Source: CAZQYC01 sp043746555 (lineage in GTDB: Bacteria > Pseudomonadota > Gammaproteobacteria > Steroidobacterales > Steroidobacteraceae). From it: a stretch of DNA of 9,068 nt. Where the stretch lies: NCBI GenBank assembly GCA_043746555.1, contig JAYTQU010000347.1, positions 1 to 9,068 on the forward strand, given 5' to 3'. Both the position numbers and the translations under genes were made by a program. The notes beneath the pieces are model-generated. The model searched no databases and was not told the origin of the DNA. It saw only the letters and a list, made by a program, of their open reading frames with translations. Below, piece by piece: positions 1-6,365 of this stretch (its first letter is position 1; every line of letters starts with the position of its first letter).

Positions 1-459
1 GTCATCACGAGCAGCGCGCCCATCGCATCGTTCGATTCGTCTCCCGCATTTGTTTTACGATTGATTACTTGGGCGTCGAAAATCGCGCCTCGGAAACGCG
101 TGAGTCGGCCATTCAAGCCGGAGCGACTGAGTCGCAATCTGGAAGTCGGCAAACTCTACGCCGTCGACCCCTTGGTGCCACGCGCGATTTCGTTACGACT
201 TTTGGTGGGATTGTACGAAGCCAGCGGGGAGTGTCTACTTGCAGCACGAAAATTGCGAATGCCCTGGCTGGCATTGCATGGCACCGACGACGTCATCGCG
301 CCGCCAATCGGATCGCAGCGACTCATCGACGCACTGGTCAGCACCGACAAGCAACTCCGTCTCTGGCCGGATGCGCGTCATGAAATTCACAACGAAACGG
401 AACCGACTCGCACGGAGTTTTTGACGCTGATCGCGGAATGGGTGAAGCAGAGGGCGTAA
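1..459 (+). CDS. Alpha/beta hydrolase, monoacylglycerol lipase/lysophospholipase-like (3' part)
   Basis: The frame is open from the first base of the window, so the gene begins upstream; 152 residues are visible before the TAA. The visible part fits the C-terminal half of the serine hydrolase family that contains monoacylglycerol lipase. It has a lid/cap-like stretch (about residues 1-75), then a strand ending in LALHGTDDVIAPP, where D97 would be the acid of the triad. WPDARHEIHNE follows, where H127 would be the catalytic histidine. The nucleophile serine (usually GHSMG) must lie upstream and cannot be checked. Such enzymes hydrolyse monoacylglycerols or lysophospholipids, but the substrate here is unknown. 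A TTG at 61 could serve as a start in a simple ORF scan, but homology clearly continues in frame upstream of it. The gene converges on the minus-strand gene at 543-1100. Confidence 0.8.
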   Translation, partial: VITSSAPIASFDSSPAFVLRLITWASKIAPRKRVSRPFKPERLSRNLEVGKLYAVDPLVPRAISLRLLVGLYEASGECLLAARKLRMPWLALHGTDDVIAPPIGSQRLIDALVSTDKQLRLWPDARHEIHNETEPTRTEFLTLIAEWVKQRA

Positions 460-487
460 GCGCGTAAGAACGTAATAGCGGGAGAGC

Positions 488-522
488 GCAGAAGATGTCC
501 GATCGACTTCGCGATCTTCCGC
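488..522. terminator. Inverted repeat between convergent genes, possible terminator
   Basis: GCAGAAGAT (488-496) can pair with ATCTTCCGC (514-522), giving 9 pairs of which one is G-U type, around a 17-base loop. It lies in the 83-bp gap between two converging genes, where a bidirectional terminator is expected. There is no T-run on either side, so it is not a textbook rho-independent terminator. Confidence 0.3.
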
Positions 523-542
523 CCTCACCATTTCACGTTGTC

Positions 543-1100
543 CTAATCCTCCAGCCTAATGCTTTGCCATTCGCCGTTAATGGAAAAGAACGCTTGCTTT
601 GTACCGATGGCAGGACCGCCGAGAAATCCAGCGCGATCGGACTGAATCGATTTGAGATTGTCGATTTCCTGCACCGCGTCGCGGCCGCCTTTTGCTTGTT
701 CGTAGAGTCCGGCTTCAAGCGGCTCCACTTGCGCGTCGGCGATGGCGATAGGCCAGTCCTTTTGCAACTCGATGCGCCATTTTCCTGCCTCGTTGTGTGC
801 AACGATCAACCGCACCGTGGGTTCGGTTTTGTGTTTGAGTAACAATGCGCGATCCAAATTGCCGTCGCCATCGAAGTCGGCAATCGCCACATAAGGGCAT
901 GGCCAGCCGCCCAACGCCGCGGTGCGCATGAGTCGCTCAACCGGCACATCGGTCAACATGGGCAATGCGAATTCGGTGTTTTGGCTTGACAGCAACGCCG
1001 CCAAACTCGGCGGTATCATTGCCAGACAGATATCGTTTGCCGGCGAGGCAGCGGTTGCGCCCGATGTCGCTGCGGCGGCGATGATGATTGCGAGGAGCAT
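543..1100 (-). CDS. Hypothetical exported protein with FG-GAP-like calcium loop
   Basis: The 185-residue product is not a family I can name. The N-terminus (residues 1-19) is a hydrophobic, Ala-rich stretch ending in ATAAS, like the core and cleavage region of a Sec signal peptide, but without the usual basic residues before it. At 75-83 the sequence DFDGDGNLD has the D-x-D-x-D-G-x-x-D spacing of a calcium-binding loop as found in FG-GAP/VCBS-type repeats. A buried-strand pattern (RALLL, VRLIVAH) flanks it. The rest has no recognisable motif. ATG at 1100 is the first ATG after an in-frame TAG at 1116-1118 and has no clear ribosome binding site. A better start (ATG at 1185, preceded by AGGGGG) lies upstream in another frame, and one base change would join the two. 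The true N-terminus is therefore uncertain. A periplasmic or secreted location is inferred only. Confidence 0.6.
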   Translation of the reverse strand: MLLAIIIAAAATSGATAASPANDICLAMIPPSLAALLSSQNTEFALPMLTDVPVERLMRTAALGGWPCPYVAIADFDGDGNLDRALLLKHKTEPTVRLIVAHNEAGKWRIELQKDWPIAIADAQVEPLEAGLYEQAKGGRDAVQEIDNLKSIQSDRAGFLGGPAIGTKQAFFSINGEWQSIRLED

Positions 1101-1312
1101 GACGGCAAGAATGAGCTAAGCGGCCGGCGACTGGCAAGTGGCCGGCACAAGCGATTTTGGCCGGCTTAGCGGCTGATTTGCTCATAGCCCCCTAACATCA
1201 ATACAGAACAAATGGGACTTTGGTGAGGTATGCGTGGGTTATAAAGTGCATAAACCCGAAATCCAGCGTCCGCTTCCAATTGGCGTGTCCGCAATATCGA
1301 GATTGATTGTTC
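1101..1312. promoter_or_regulatory. Divergent spacer between the exported protein gene and cysH
   Basis: This 212-bp spacer separates divergent genes and should hold promoters for both. For cysH, TATAAA at 1240-1245 is a good -10-like hexamer but no convincing -35 is placed 16-18 bp upstream. That would fit an activator-dependent promoter such as those driven by CysB, but no CysB site was identified. The implied leader is about 60 nt. The half next to 1100 is rich in GGCCGGC-type words, with imperfect inverted repeats around 1115-1175 (CTAAGCGGCCGG against CCGGCTTAG). An alternative minus-strand start (ATG at 1185, AGGGGG just before it) lies here. Confidence 0.3.
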
Positions 1313-2092
1313 ATGGCCCAACCTTCGTCGCCATCAGGATCGCAAACAGAATCGCGACCGGATTCGCTAAGTCCGCGCGTGCAGCAGCTCGTGCAAGACT
1401 CGGTCGCGCTTCTTCGAAAATCGGTGTTGGATTTTCGCGATGTCGTATATTCGAACAGTCTGGGGCTAGAGGCGATGGTTCTCACCGATTTGATTTGGAT
1501 GCATGTTCCCGAAATCGGCATTTTTACTATCGACACCGGTCGCTTGAACGATGAGACGCTGGGTCTCCTGGATCGACTTGAACGCCGCTACGAACGACGC
1601 TTTGACATCTTCTATCCCGACGCCGCGGCAGTGGAAGCTTACGTGCGTAACAACGGCATCAATGGATTTTATGTCGGCTTGGAAGAACGGCAATCCTGCT
1701 GTCAGGTGCGCAAGGTCGGTCCGTTCAGACGCGCGATCGAAGGTAAGAAAGCCTGGGTGACCGGCGTGCGTCGCGAGCAATCCACGGAACGCGCGCAAGG
1801 CGAAGCGTTGTCATGGGACGATCGCTACGATCTGTGGAAGATCAGCCCATTGCTTGATTGGACGGAAGCCGAGGTCAACGAATACATTAAAGTTAAAAGC
1901 CTCATTTACAATCCGCTGCACGACAAGGGTTTTCCGAGCATCGGTTGCGCGCCGTGCACACGCGCTGTCGAACCGGGCGCCGATCCGCGTTCAGGTCGTT
2001 GGTGGTGGGAAAATCCCGACACGCGCGAATGCGGCTTGCAGCCGCGACGAAAAGTGATTCCGATTGCAGTGGATTCACGGCGAGTAGGATGA
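1313..2092 (+). CDS. cysH: Adenylylsulfate (APS) reductase, iron-sulfur type
   Basis: The enzyme reduces adenylylsulfate to sulfite and AMP with thioredoxin as electron donor, a cytoplasmic step of sulfate assimilation. The 259-residue product has the PAPS/APS reductase fold. Nucleotide-loop region SNSLGLEAMVLTD is at 47-59, IDTGRL at 73-78 and TGVRREQS at 150-157. Cys129-Cys130 and Cys212/Cys215 (CAPC) form the four-cysteine set that binds a [4Fe-4S] cluster in assimilatory APS reductases, which argues for APS rather than PAPS as substrate. The C-terminal ECGLQ carries the expected catalytic cysteine, Cys240, 25 residues after Cys215. The family usually has ECG[IL]H, so the histidine is replaced by glutamine. 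The start is placed at ATG 1313; an in-frame TTG two codons earlier is less likely. The ribosome binding site is weak. The gene lies 48 bp upstream of cysG and is probably cotranscribed with it. Confidence 0.93.
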   Translation: MAQPSSPSGSQTESRPDSLSPRVQQLVQDSVALLRKSVLDFRDVVYSNSLGLEAMVLTDLIWMHVPEIGIFTIDTGRLNDETLGLLDRLERRYERRFDIFYPDAAAVEAYVRNNGINGFYVGLEERQSCCQVRKVGPFRRAIEGKKAWVTGVRREQSTERAQGEALSWDDRYDLWKISPLLDWTEAEVNEYIKVKSLIYNPLHDKGFPSIGCAPCTRAVEPGADPRSGRWWWENPDTRECGLQPRRKVIPIAVDSRRVG

Positions 2093-2102
2093 GCATCTGT
2101 TC

Positions 2103-2121
2103 CTCTCTCGCATCAAGAGAG
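2103..2121 (+). other. Small hairpin in the cysH-cysG spacer
   Basis: CTCTCT (2103-2108) can pair with AGAGAG (2116-2121) over a 7-base loop. An AGGGG follows at 2123-2127, but it sits 13 nt before the cysG ATG, longer than the usual spacing. There is no T-run, so this is not a typical terminator. It could be an mRNA-processing or stabilising hairpin, or chance. Confidence 0.25.
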
Positions 2122-2140
2122 CAGGGGTTGAAAGCGCATC

Positions 2141-3568
2141 ATGGATTATTTTCCACTTTTCTTTAATCTTACTTCGCAACCCGTGCTGGTTGTCGGCGGT
2201 GGCGTCGTCGCTGCGCGTAAGATCGAGTTGCTGCGCAAAGCAAACGCGCTGGTAACGGTTGTCGCGCCGACACTCAACCAATCGCTCGCCGCCCGAGACG
2301 ACATCAAGCATATCGCCGAAGAATTTCGTCCAGAGCATTTGGAAGGAATGCGTCTTGCGATCGCGGCGACCAATCGAATTGCCGTGAACGCCTGGGTGGC
2401 GCATCAAGCCGAGGTCCGCAACATCCCCGTAAACGTCGTAGACGACCGCGAACTCTCGCGGTTCATCATGCCTGCGATTGTGGATCGCTCGCCGGTCATC
2501 GTCGCAGTAAGTAGCGGCGGCGACGCGCCGGTGCTCACTCGACGCCTACGTGAAAAACTCGAAGCATTTTTGCCGACGCGCTTGGGTGTGCTGGCAAAGT
2601 TTGCCGGTGCATTGCGCGACAAGGTAAAGCGTCGCGTGCCCGAGAGCGCGGCGCGCCGCAAATTCTGGGAAAACTTTTTCGATGGCGATATTGCTGCCGA
2701 CGTTCTGGCAGGTCGCGAACAACAAGCTCAAGATGCGGCGGATCGTCATCTGCAATTTGTGTCTAACGACATCAAGCCCGATGCGCGCGGCGAAGTGGCT
2801 TTGGTTGGCGCGGGTCCGGGCGATCCGGGATTGCTCACGTTACGCGCGTTGCGCGTGCTGCAAAACGCGGACGTCGTGTTGCACGATCGATTGGTCTCGC
2901 GTGAAGTGCTGGAATTGGCGCGTCGCGATGCCGAGTTCATCAGCGTCGGCAAAGCTGCGGGACACGCGCCGATACCGCAAGAGCAAATTAATGCGTTGCT
3001 AGTTGAACACGCGCTTGCGGGAAAACGCGTTGTGCGTCTGAAAGGCGGCGATCCGTTTATATTCGGTCGCGGCGGTGAAGAACTCGAAGCGTTGGTCGCG
3101 CACGGCATTCGCTTTGAAGTGGTGCCGGGCGTGACGGCGGCCGCGGGTTGCGCGGCCTACGCAGGCATTCCACTCACGCATCGTGATTACGCGCAGTCTC
3201 TGACTTTCGTAACCGGTCATTTCAAATCCGGCGAGAGCGACTCGCTCGATTGGTCGGCGCTCGCGCGTCCAGAGCAAACGATCGTGTTTTACATGGGACT
3301 GGGGCGATTGTCGGAGATTCTCGCGAGATTGCGCCAGCACGGCGCGCCGGCAGATCGCGCAGCCGCGGTGATCGAACAAGGCACGCAAGCAACGCAGCGT
3401 GTTGTTCTCGGCACGCTTGCTACGTTAGTGGAACAAGTTAGAGACGAACAAGTGAAATCGCCCGCGTTGTTGATCGTGGGCGAAGTGACGCGCTTGCATG
3501 CAAGTTTAAGCTGGTTCAACAGCGCACAAGGACGTGAGAGTTTGGCGAACAGCATTTTGAGTGCGTGA
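2141..3568 (+). CDS. cysG: Siroheme synthase, trifunctional
   Basis: This 475-residue fused enzyme carries out the whole uroporphyrinogen III to siroheme branch: SAM-dependent double methylation to precorrin-2, NAD-dependent oxidation to sirohydrochlorin, and iron insertion. Residues 1-210 are the dehydrogenase/ferrochelatase part, with the NAD loop VVGGGVVAARK at 17-27, FIMPAIVDRSP at 108-118 and VAVSSGGDAPV at 121-131. D101 aligns with catalytic Asp104 of Salmonella CysG, and S125 with the phosphorylated Ser128. Residues 217-475 are the methyltransferase, with VGAGPGDPGLLT at 222-233, HDRLVS at 248-253 (D249 as putative base), VGKAAG at 269-274 (K271), VVRLKGGDPFIFGRGGEE at 297-314 and PLTHRDYAQS at 344-353. 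Length and domain order match the gamma/betaproteobacterial fused form. Siroheme is the cofactor of assimilatory sulfite reductase, which fits the cysH and cysteine synthase neighbours. Confidence 0.96.
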   Translation: MDYFPLFFNLTSQPVLVVGGGVVAARKIELLRKANALVTVVAPTLNQSLAARDDIKHIAEEFRPEHLEGMRLAIAATNRIAVNAWVAHQAEVRNIPVNVVDDRELSRFIMPAIVDRSPVIVAVSSGGDAPVLTRRLREKLEAFLPTRLGVLAKFAGALRDKVKRRVPESAARRKFWENFFDGDIAADVLAGREQQAQDAADRHLQFVSNDIKPDARGEVALVGAGPGDPGLLTLRALRVLQNADVVLHDRLVSREVLELARRDAEFISVGKAAGHAPIPQEQINALLVEHALAGKRVVRLKGGDPFIFGRGGEELEALVAHGIRFEVVPGVTAAAGCAAYAGIPLTHRDYAQSLTFVTGHFKSGESDSLDWSALARPEQTIVFYMGLGRLSEILARLRQHGAPADRAAAVIEQGTQATQRVVLGTLATLVEQVRDEQVKSPALLIVGEVTRLHASLSWFNSAQGRESLANSILSA

Positions 3569-3580
3569 TTTTCTTATCCC

Positions 3581-3661
3581 CCGCTCCCTTCGTGGGAGAG
3601 GGTTAGGGTGAGCGTGCTCGCATCGAAGCTCAGAAAAGCCCTCTCCCTCGAAAGGAGAGGG
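3581..3661. repeat. Paired palindromic (REP-like) hairpins between cysG and cysteine synthase
   Basis: Two GC-rich hairpins share the words CTCCC/GGGAG. The first pairs CCGCTCCC (3581-3588) with GGGAGAGG (3594-3601), one mismatch, loop TTCGT, followed by GGTTAGGGTGAG. The second pairs CCCTCTCC (3639-3646) with GGAGAGGG (3654-3661), a perfect 8 bp with a 7-base loop. It is flanked by AAAA (3634-3637) and TTTT (3664-3667), so it also looks like a rho-independent terminator in either direction. The word GGGAGAGGGTTAGGGTGAG resembles dispersed intergenic palindromes seen in many proteobacteria. It may end or attenuate the cysH-cysG transcript. Confidence 0.6.
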
Positions 3662-3691
3662 AGTTTTAATATGACGTTTGAGGTTGATCGA

Positions 3692-4675
3692 ATGACCATC
3701 CGCTTGAGTCTAATCGACGCCATCGGTAATACACCGCTCATTCGTTTGGGAAAAGTGAGCGCGGAAACCGGCTCCGATATTTACGGCAAAGCGGAATTCA
3801 TGAATCCCGGCGGCTCGGTGAAGGATCGCGCGGCGCGCGGCATCATCGAAGACTACGAAGCGCGCGGCGTGCTAAAGCCTGGCGGCATTTTGATTGAAGG
3901 CACTGCGGGCAATACCGGCATCGGTTTCGCTCACGTGTGTAACGCACGCGGCTATCGCTGCATCATCGTCATGCCCGACAATCAAGCGCCGGAAAAATAT
4001 GCGCAGATCGAAGCGATGGGCGCGCAAGTGATGAAAGTAAAAGCTGTACCGTACGCCGATCCCAACCACTATCAAAAGGTCGCAAAACGCATGGCGGAGG
4101 AAACCAAGGACGCGGTGTGGGGAAATCAATTCGACAACGTCGCGAATCGCACGGCACATGAAAAAACCACCGGCCCGGAAATTTGGGAGCAGACCGAAGG
4201 CAAGATCGATGCATTCGTCACTTCAACCGGCACCGGCGGCACGCTCGCAGGCATCGCGCGCTTTTTGAAGAGCGATGGCCGCAACGTGAAAGTTTACTTG
4301 GCCGATCCGCAGGGCAGCGCGTTATATAACTGGGTGGAAAAAGGCGAATTGAAAGTCGAAGGACCTGGCTCGATCACCGAAGGCATCGGCACAACGCGCG
4401 TCACGGCGAATCTCGCCGACACGCCGCTCGACGGCGCGTTACACATTCCCGATACGGAAACAGTGCGTCATGTATATCGCTTGCTTCGCGAAGAAGGTTT
4501 GTATCTTGGCAGCACCAGCGGCGTGAACGTTGCCGCCGCTGTACAAGTTGCCAAGAAACTAGGCCCCGGCCACACCATCGTCACCATTCTTTGCGACAGC
4601 GGCGTGAAATATCAGTCGCGGTTGTTTAACAAAGAGTGGTTGAAGGAGAAGGGGCTGTCAGAGGCCATTGGATAG
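3692..4675 (+). CDS. cysK: Cysteine synthase (O-acetylserine sulfhydrylase), PLP-dependent
   Basis: The enzyme condenses O-acetylserine with sulfide to give cysteine in the cytoplasm. The 327-residue product is a full-length fold-type II PLP enzyme. LIDAIGNTPLIRLG is at 7-20. GGSVKDRAA at 40-48 contains the Schiff-base lysine K44. The substrate loop EGTAGNTG is at 69-76, where CysK of E. coli has TSGNTG. NQFDNVANR is at 145-153, the PLP-phosphate loop STGTGGT at 178-184 and CDSGVKY at 301-307, with S303 expected to contact the PLP ring nitrogen. CysK and CysM are hard to separate by eye, so the symbol is less sure than the family. The start is placed at ATG 3692, where GAGG at 3680-3683 sits 8 nt upstream and MTIRLSLIDAIGNTPL is a normal family N-terminus. 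ATG 3671 is in frame and also has a purine-rich site, but that site is the 3' arm of the preceding hairpin. GTG 3608 would run through the repeat and is rejected. Confidence 0.93.
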   Translation: MTIRLSLIDAIGNTPLIRLGKVSAETGSDIYGKAEFMNPGGSVKDRAARGIIEDYEARGVLKPGGILIEGTAGNTGIGFAHVCNARGYRCIIVMPDNQAPEKYAQIEAMGAQVMKVKAVPYADPNHYQKVAKRMAEETKDAVWGNQFDNVANRTAHEKTTGPEIWEQTEGKIDAFVTSTGTGGTLAGIARFLKSDGRNVKVYLADPQGSALYNWVEKGELKVEGPGSITEGIGTTRVTANLADTPLDGALHIPDTETVRHVYRLLREEGLYLGSTSGVNVAAAVQVAKKLGPGHTIVTILCDSGVKYQSRLFNKEWLKEKGLSEAIG

Positions 4676-4876
4676 CTTCCCAGCTACAGCAACCAATAAT
4701 CCTTCCCTTGTGATTGCGCGCGGCGGCCAAGTGAGGCACAACGCTGCGACGACGACCATCGGATCGTCCAGCGCTTCAAACGGATCTCGATCCGACGCCG
4801 ATTCAAAAGCAACACCGCCTTCGGCAACGAACGGATAGGTTCCCGCCTGCCCCGTAGGCTTATTTGAGGAGCGCAT
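4658..4876 (-). CDS. Possible small hypothetical protein or gene remnant
   Basis: This 72-residue reading frame fills most of the otherwise empty stretch after the cysteine synthase and overlaps its 3' end by 18 bp. The first 55 or so codons look protein-like (KPTGQAGTYPFVAEGGVAFE, then DPFEALDDPMVVV and TWPPR). The last 15 residues mostly run antisense to the spacer and the end of the synthase gene, and look less coding. No ribosome binding site stands out. It starts inside the end of another minus-strand frame (4860-4928) with a 17-nt overlap, so the two could be coupled genes or halves of one frameshifted gene. I do not recognise the family. It may equally be a chance ORF. Confidence 0.3.
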   Translation of the reverse strand: MRSSNKPTGQAGTYPFVAEGGVAFESASDRDPFEALDDPMVVVAALCLTWPPRAITREGLLVAVAGKLSNGL

Positions 4877-5029
4877 CGAGTAATGCCTCCCGTTCGAACA
4901 AGCGAAAACTTTCGCGTACCTCGGTCATGCTCAGCGTATCGCAATTAGCGCGCCGCAATTGCAGCGGCCCCCCCAAAGACAGGACAATGTCGCTCCTGCG
5001 CCGTCCTCGGATTGATTGGGAGAATTGCC
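4676..5029. other. Spacer between cysteine synthase and the DUF3089 pseudogene
   Basis: The 354 bp carry no plus-strand gene I can support. They hold the two weak minus-strand frames described separately, a run of seven C at 4968-4974 next to a GCCGCAATTGCAGCGGC imperfect palindrome (4952-4968), and the ribosome binding site GGGAG (5018-5022) for the next gene. No clear terminator for the cysteine synthase and no convincing promoter were found. Confidence 0.4.
4860..4928 (-). CDS. Very short possible ORF, perhaps 5' part of a broken gene
   Basis: ATG at 4928 opens a 22-codon frame with a charged, helical-looking product (FRLFEREALLDALLK at the end). It overlaps the start of the minus-strand frame 4658-4876 by 17 nt. 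The frame is also open upstream to a TTG at 5057, but that would cross the start of the DUF3089 gene. There is no clear ribosome binding site. Listed because, with the next frame, it could represent one small gene split by a single-base shift. Confidence 0.2.
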   Translation of the reverse strand: MTEVRESFRLFEREALLDALLK

Positions 5030-6338
5030 ATGTCGCGTCTAAACATTCTCGCCGCAACGAGTCTTTGCTTTTTGGTGAGTCTCAGTTGCTGCGCTCAAGA
5101 CGTCGCTCCGGATTACGGCAAGCTCGATGCCTGGCTATGCCATCCCGACAACAAACAGGATACATGCGATAAAGATCTGAACGTGACGGTAGTCGCCGCG
5201 AACGGAAAGCTCGCAAAAAAATCGTTCAGAGAACCGCGCACACAACCCATCGACTGTTTCTATGTATACCCAACGACCTCCCTCGATCCGGGTGTCGTGA
5301 GCGACTTGATTCCCGGCAAGGATGAGGAGCTGATAACCACGTACGTACACACGGCACGATTCCGTTCGCAGTGTCGAGTGTTCGCGCCGCTGTATCGTCA
5401 AGGGACGGTGACGGGATTACGCGCCGCTACGGCGGGCAAACCGATGAGCGGCGATCGTTCGGTTACTTATGCGGATGTGCTCAATGCGTGGAACTATTAT
5501 TTGCAGCACGAGAACAACGGACGAGGTTTTGTGTTTATCGGTCATTCGCAAGGCGCGAGCCTGCTCACGCGATTAATCAGCACCGAGATCGACGGCAAAC
5601 CGATTCAGAAACAATTGATCTCGGCGCTCTTGATCGGCTCGGTAGTTCTACTTTGTCAGGTTGCGCTGAAGTGCGCGGTGCGGCGTTGCACCGGCCTTAA
5701 AAATACTCACGTACTGCCGCGTACGCTGCGCTTTTTCAGGCCGTTGCGCCTTGCCCCCCATCACTTGATCCCAACCTGACAAAGTAGAAGTAGTCGGTGT
5801 GCCGCAAGGAAAAAAAATCGGCGGCACGTTTAAGAATATTCCGCTGTGCACGGCAGCCAATCAAGTTGGTTGTGTCATCACGTTCATGTCTTTCCGCGAC
5901 ACCATTCCGCCGCCAGCCAATAGCCTATTTGGCCGAGTACGCACCAACGACGGCAATGTCGCCGGGTGTACCAATCCCGCAGCGCTTGGCGGCGGCAAAG
6001 CAAAGCTCGATGCGATTCTTTCCACCGTTGGCGAAATCAGTTTGGCTCACAGAGACTATCTACCGTGGACGACCACAAACGAGAAGGTGACGACTCCATT
6101 CGTCTCCGTTCCCGGCCTTTTGCAAGGTGAGTGCGTGCAACGCAATGGATTTTCTTAGTTTGAAATCCACGTCAATGCGAATCCAAAAGACGCCCGTACC
6201 CATGACATCATCGGTGACTTAATCTCCAACGGCGCAATCAACCCCGCTTGGGGTCTACACCTAATCGACATGAGTATGACGATGGGTAACTTGATCGACG
6301 TCGTTGGTCGGCAATCCAAGGCATATCTGCGGAAATAG
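5030..6338 (+). pseudogene. Broken secreted alpha/beta hydrolase, DUF3089 type
   Basis: ATG 5030, with GGGAG 7 nt upstream, opens a frame with a signal-like N-terminus (LNILAATSLCFLVSLSCCAQ), so the ancestral product was exported, perhaps as a lipoprotein. DUF3089-like features follow: DAWLCHP, PIDCFYVYPTTSLDP, CRVFAPLYRQ, and the nucleophile elbow FIGHSQGAS with Ser173. At 5642 the frame is interrupted by a 144-bp element. Translation would leave the homology at codon 205 and stop at 5777-5779. Homology resumes at 5790 in another frame (GGTFKNIPLC, FMSFRDTIPPP, CTNPAALGGG) and then meets TAG at 6156-6158. Beyond it the same frame continues with DFUF-free, family-like sequence (FEIHVNANPKD, NPAWGLHLIDM, MGNLIDVVGRQSKAYL) to TAG 6336-6338. 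Without the 148-bp insert the gene would have 387 codons including the stop. Two independent lesions make a functional product unlikely. The natural substrate is unknown. Confidence 0.88.
5646..5789. mobile_element. 144-bp MITE-like element in the DUF3089 gene
   Basis: The element has perfect 18-bp terminal inverted repeats, TTCTACTTTGTCAGGTTG at 5646-5663 and its complement at 5772-5789. The next 10 bases also match at 7 positions, so the repeats extend imperfectly to about 28 bp. GTAG occurs immediately outside each end (5642-5645 and 5790-5793), as expected for a 4-bp target duplication. Element plus one target copy is 148 bp, and its removal restores the host gene reading frame exactly. 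The interior has no transposase gene and contains a small hairpin CGTAC/GTACG (5710-5714 and 5721-5725). It must have been moved in trans by a related full-length insertion sequence, whose family I cannot name. A TA duplication is an alternative reading but leaves a terminal mismatch in the repeats. Confidence 0.88.
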
Positions 6339-6365
6339 AATATTTAGTTAGCGAGCGATCGCCTG

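Noticed and set aside
495..842. 115-codon plus-strand frame antisense to the exported protein gene
   Set aside because: The opposite strand has the calcium-loop motif and a signal-like N-terminus; this frame has no recognisable feature.
3608..3691. GTG start at 3608 extending the cysteine synthase by 28 residues
   Set aside because: The extension translates the palindromic repeat and is not a family feature; ATG 3692 has a ribosome binding site and a typical N-terminus.
5648..5860. Minus-strand frame crossing the MITE-like element
   Set aside because: It crosses both the element and the host gene, starts in one and ends in the other, and resembles no transposase.
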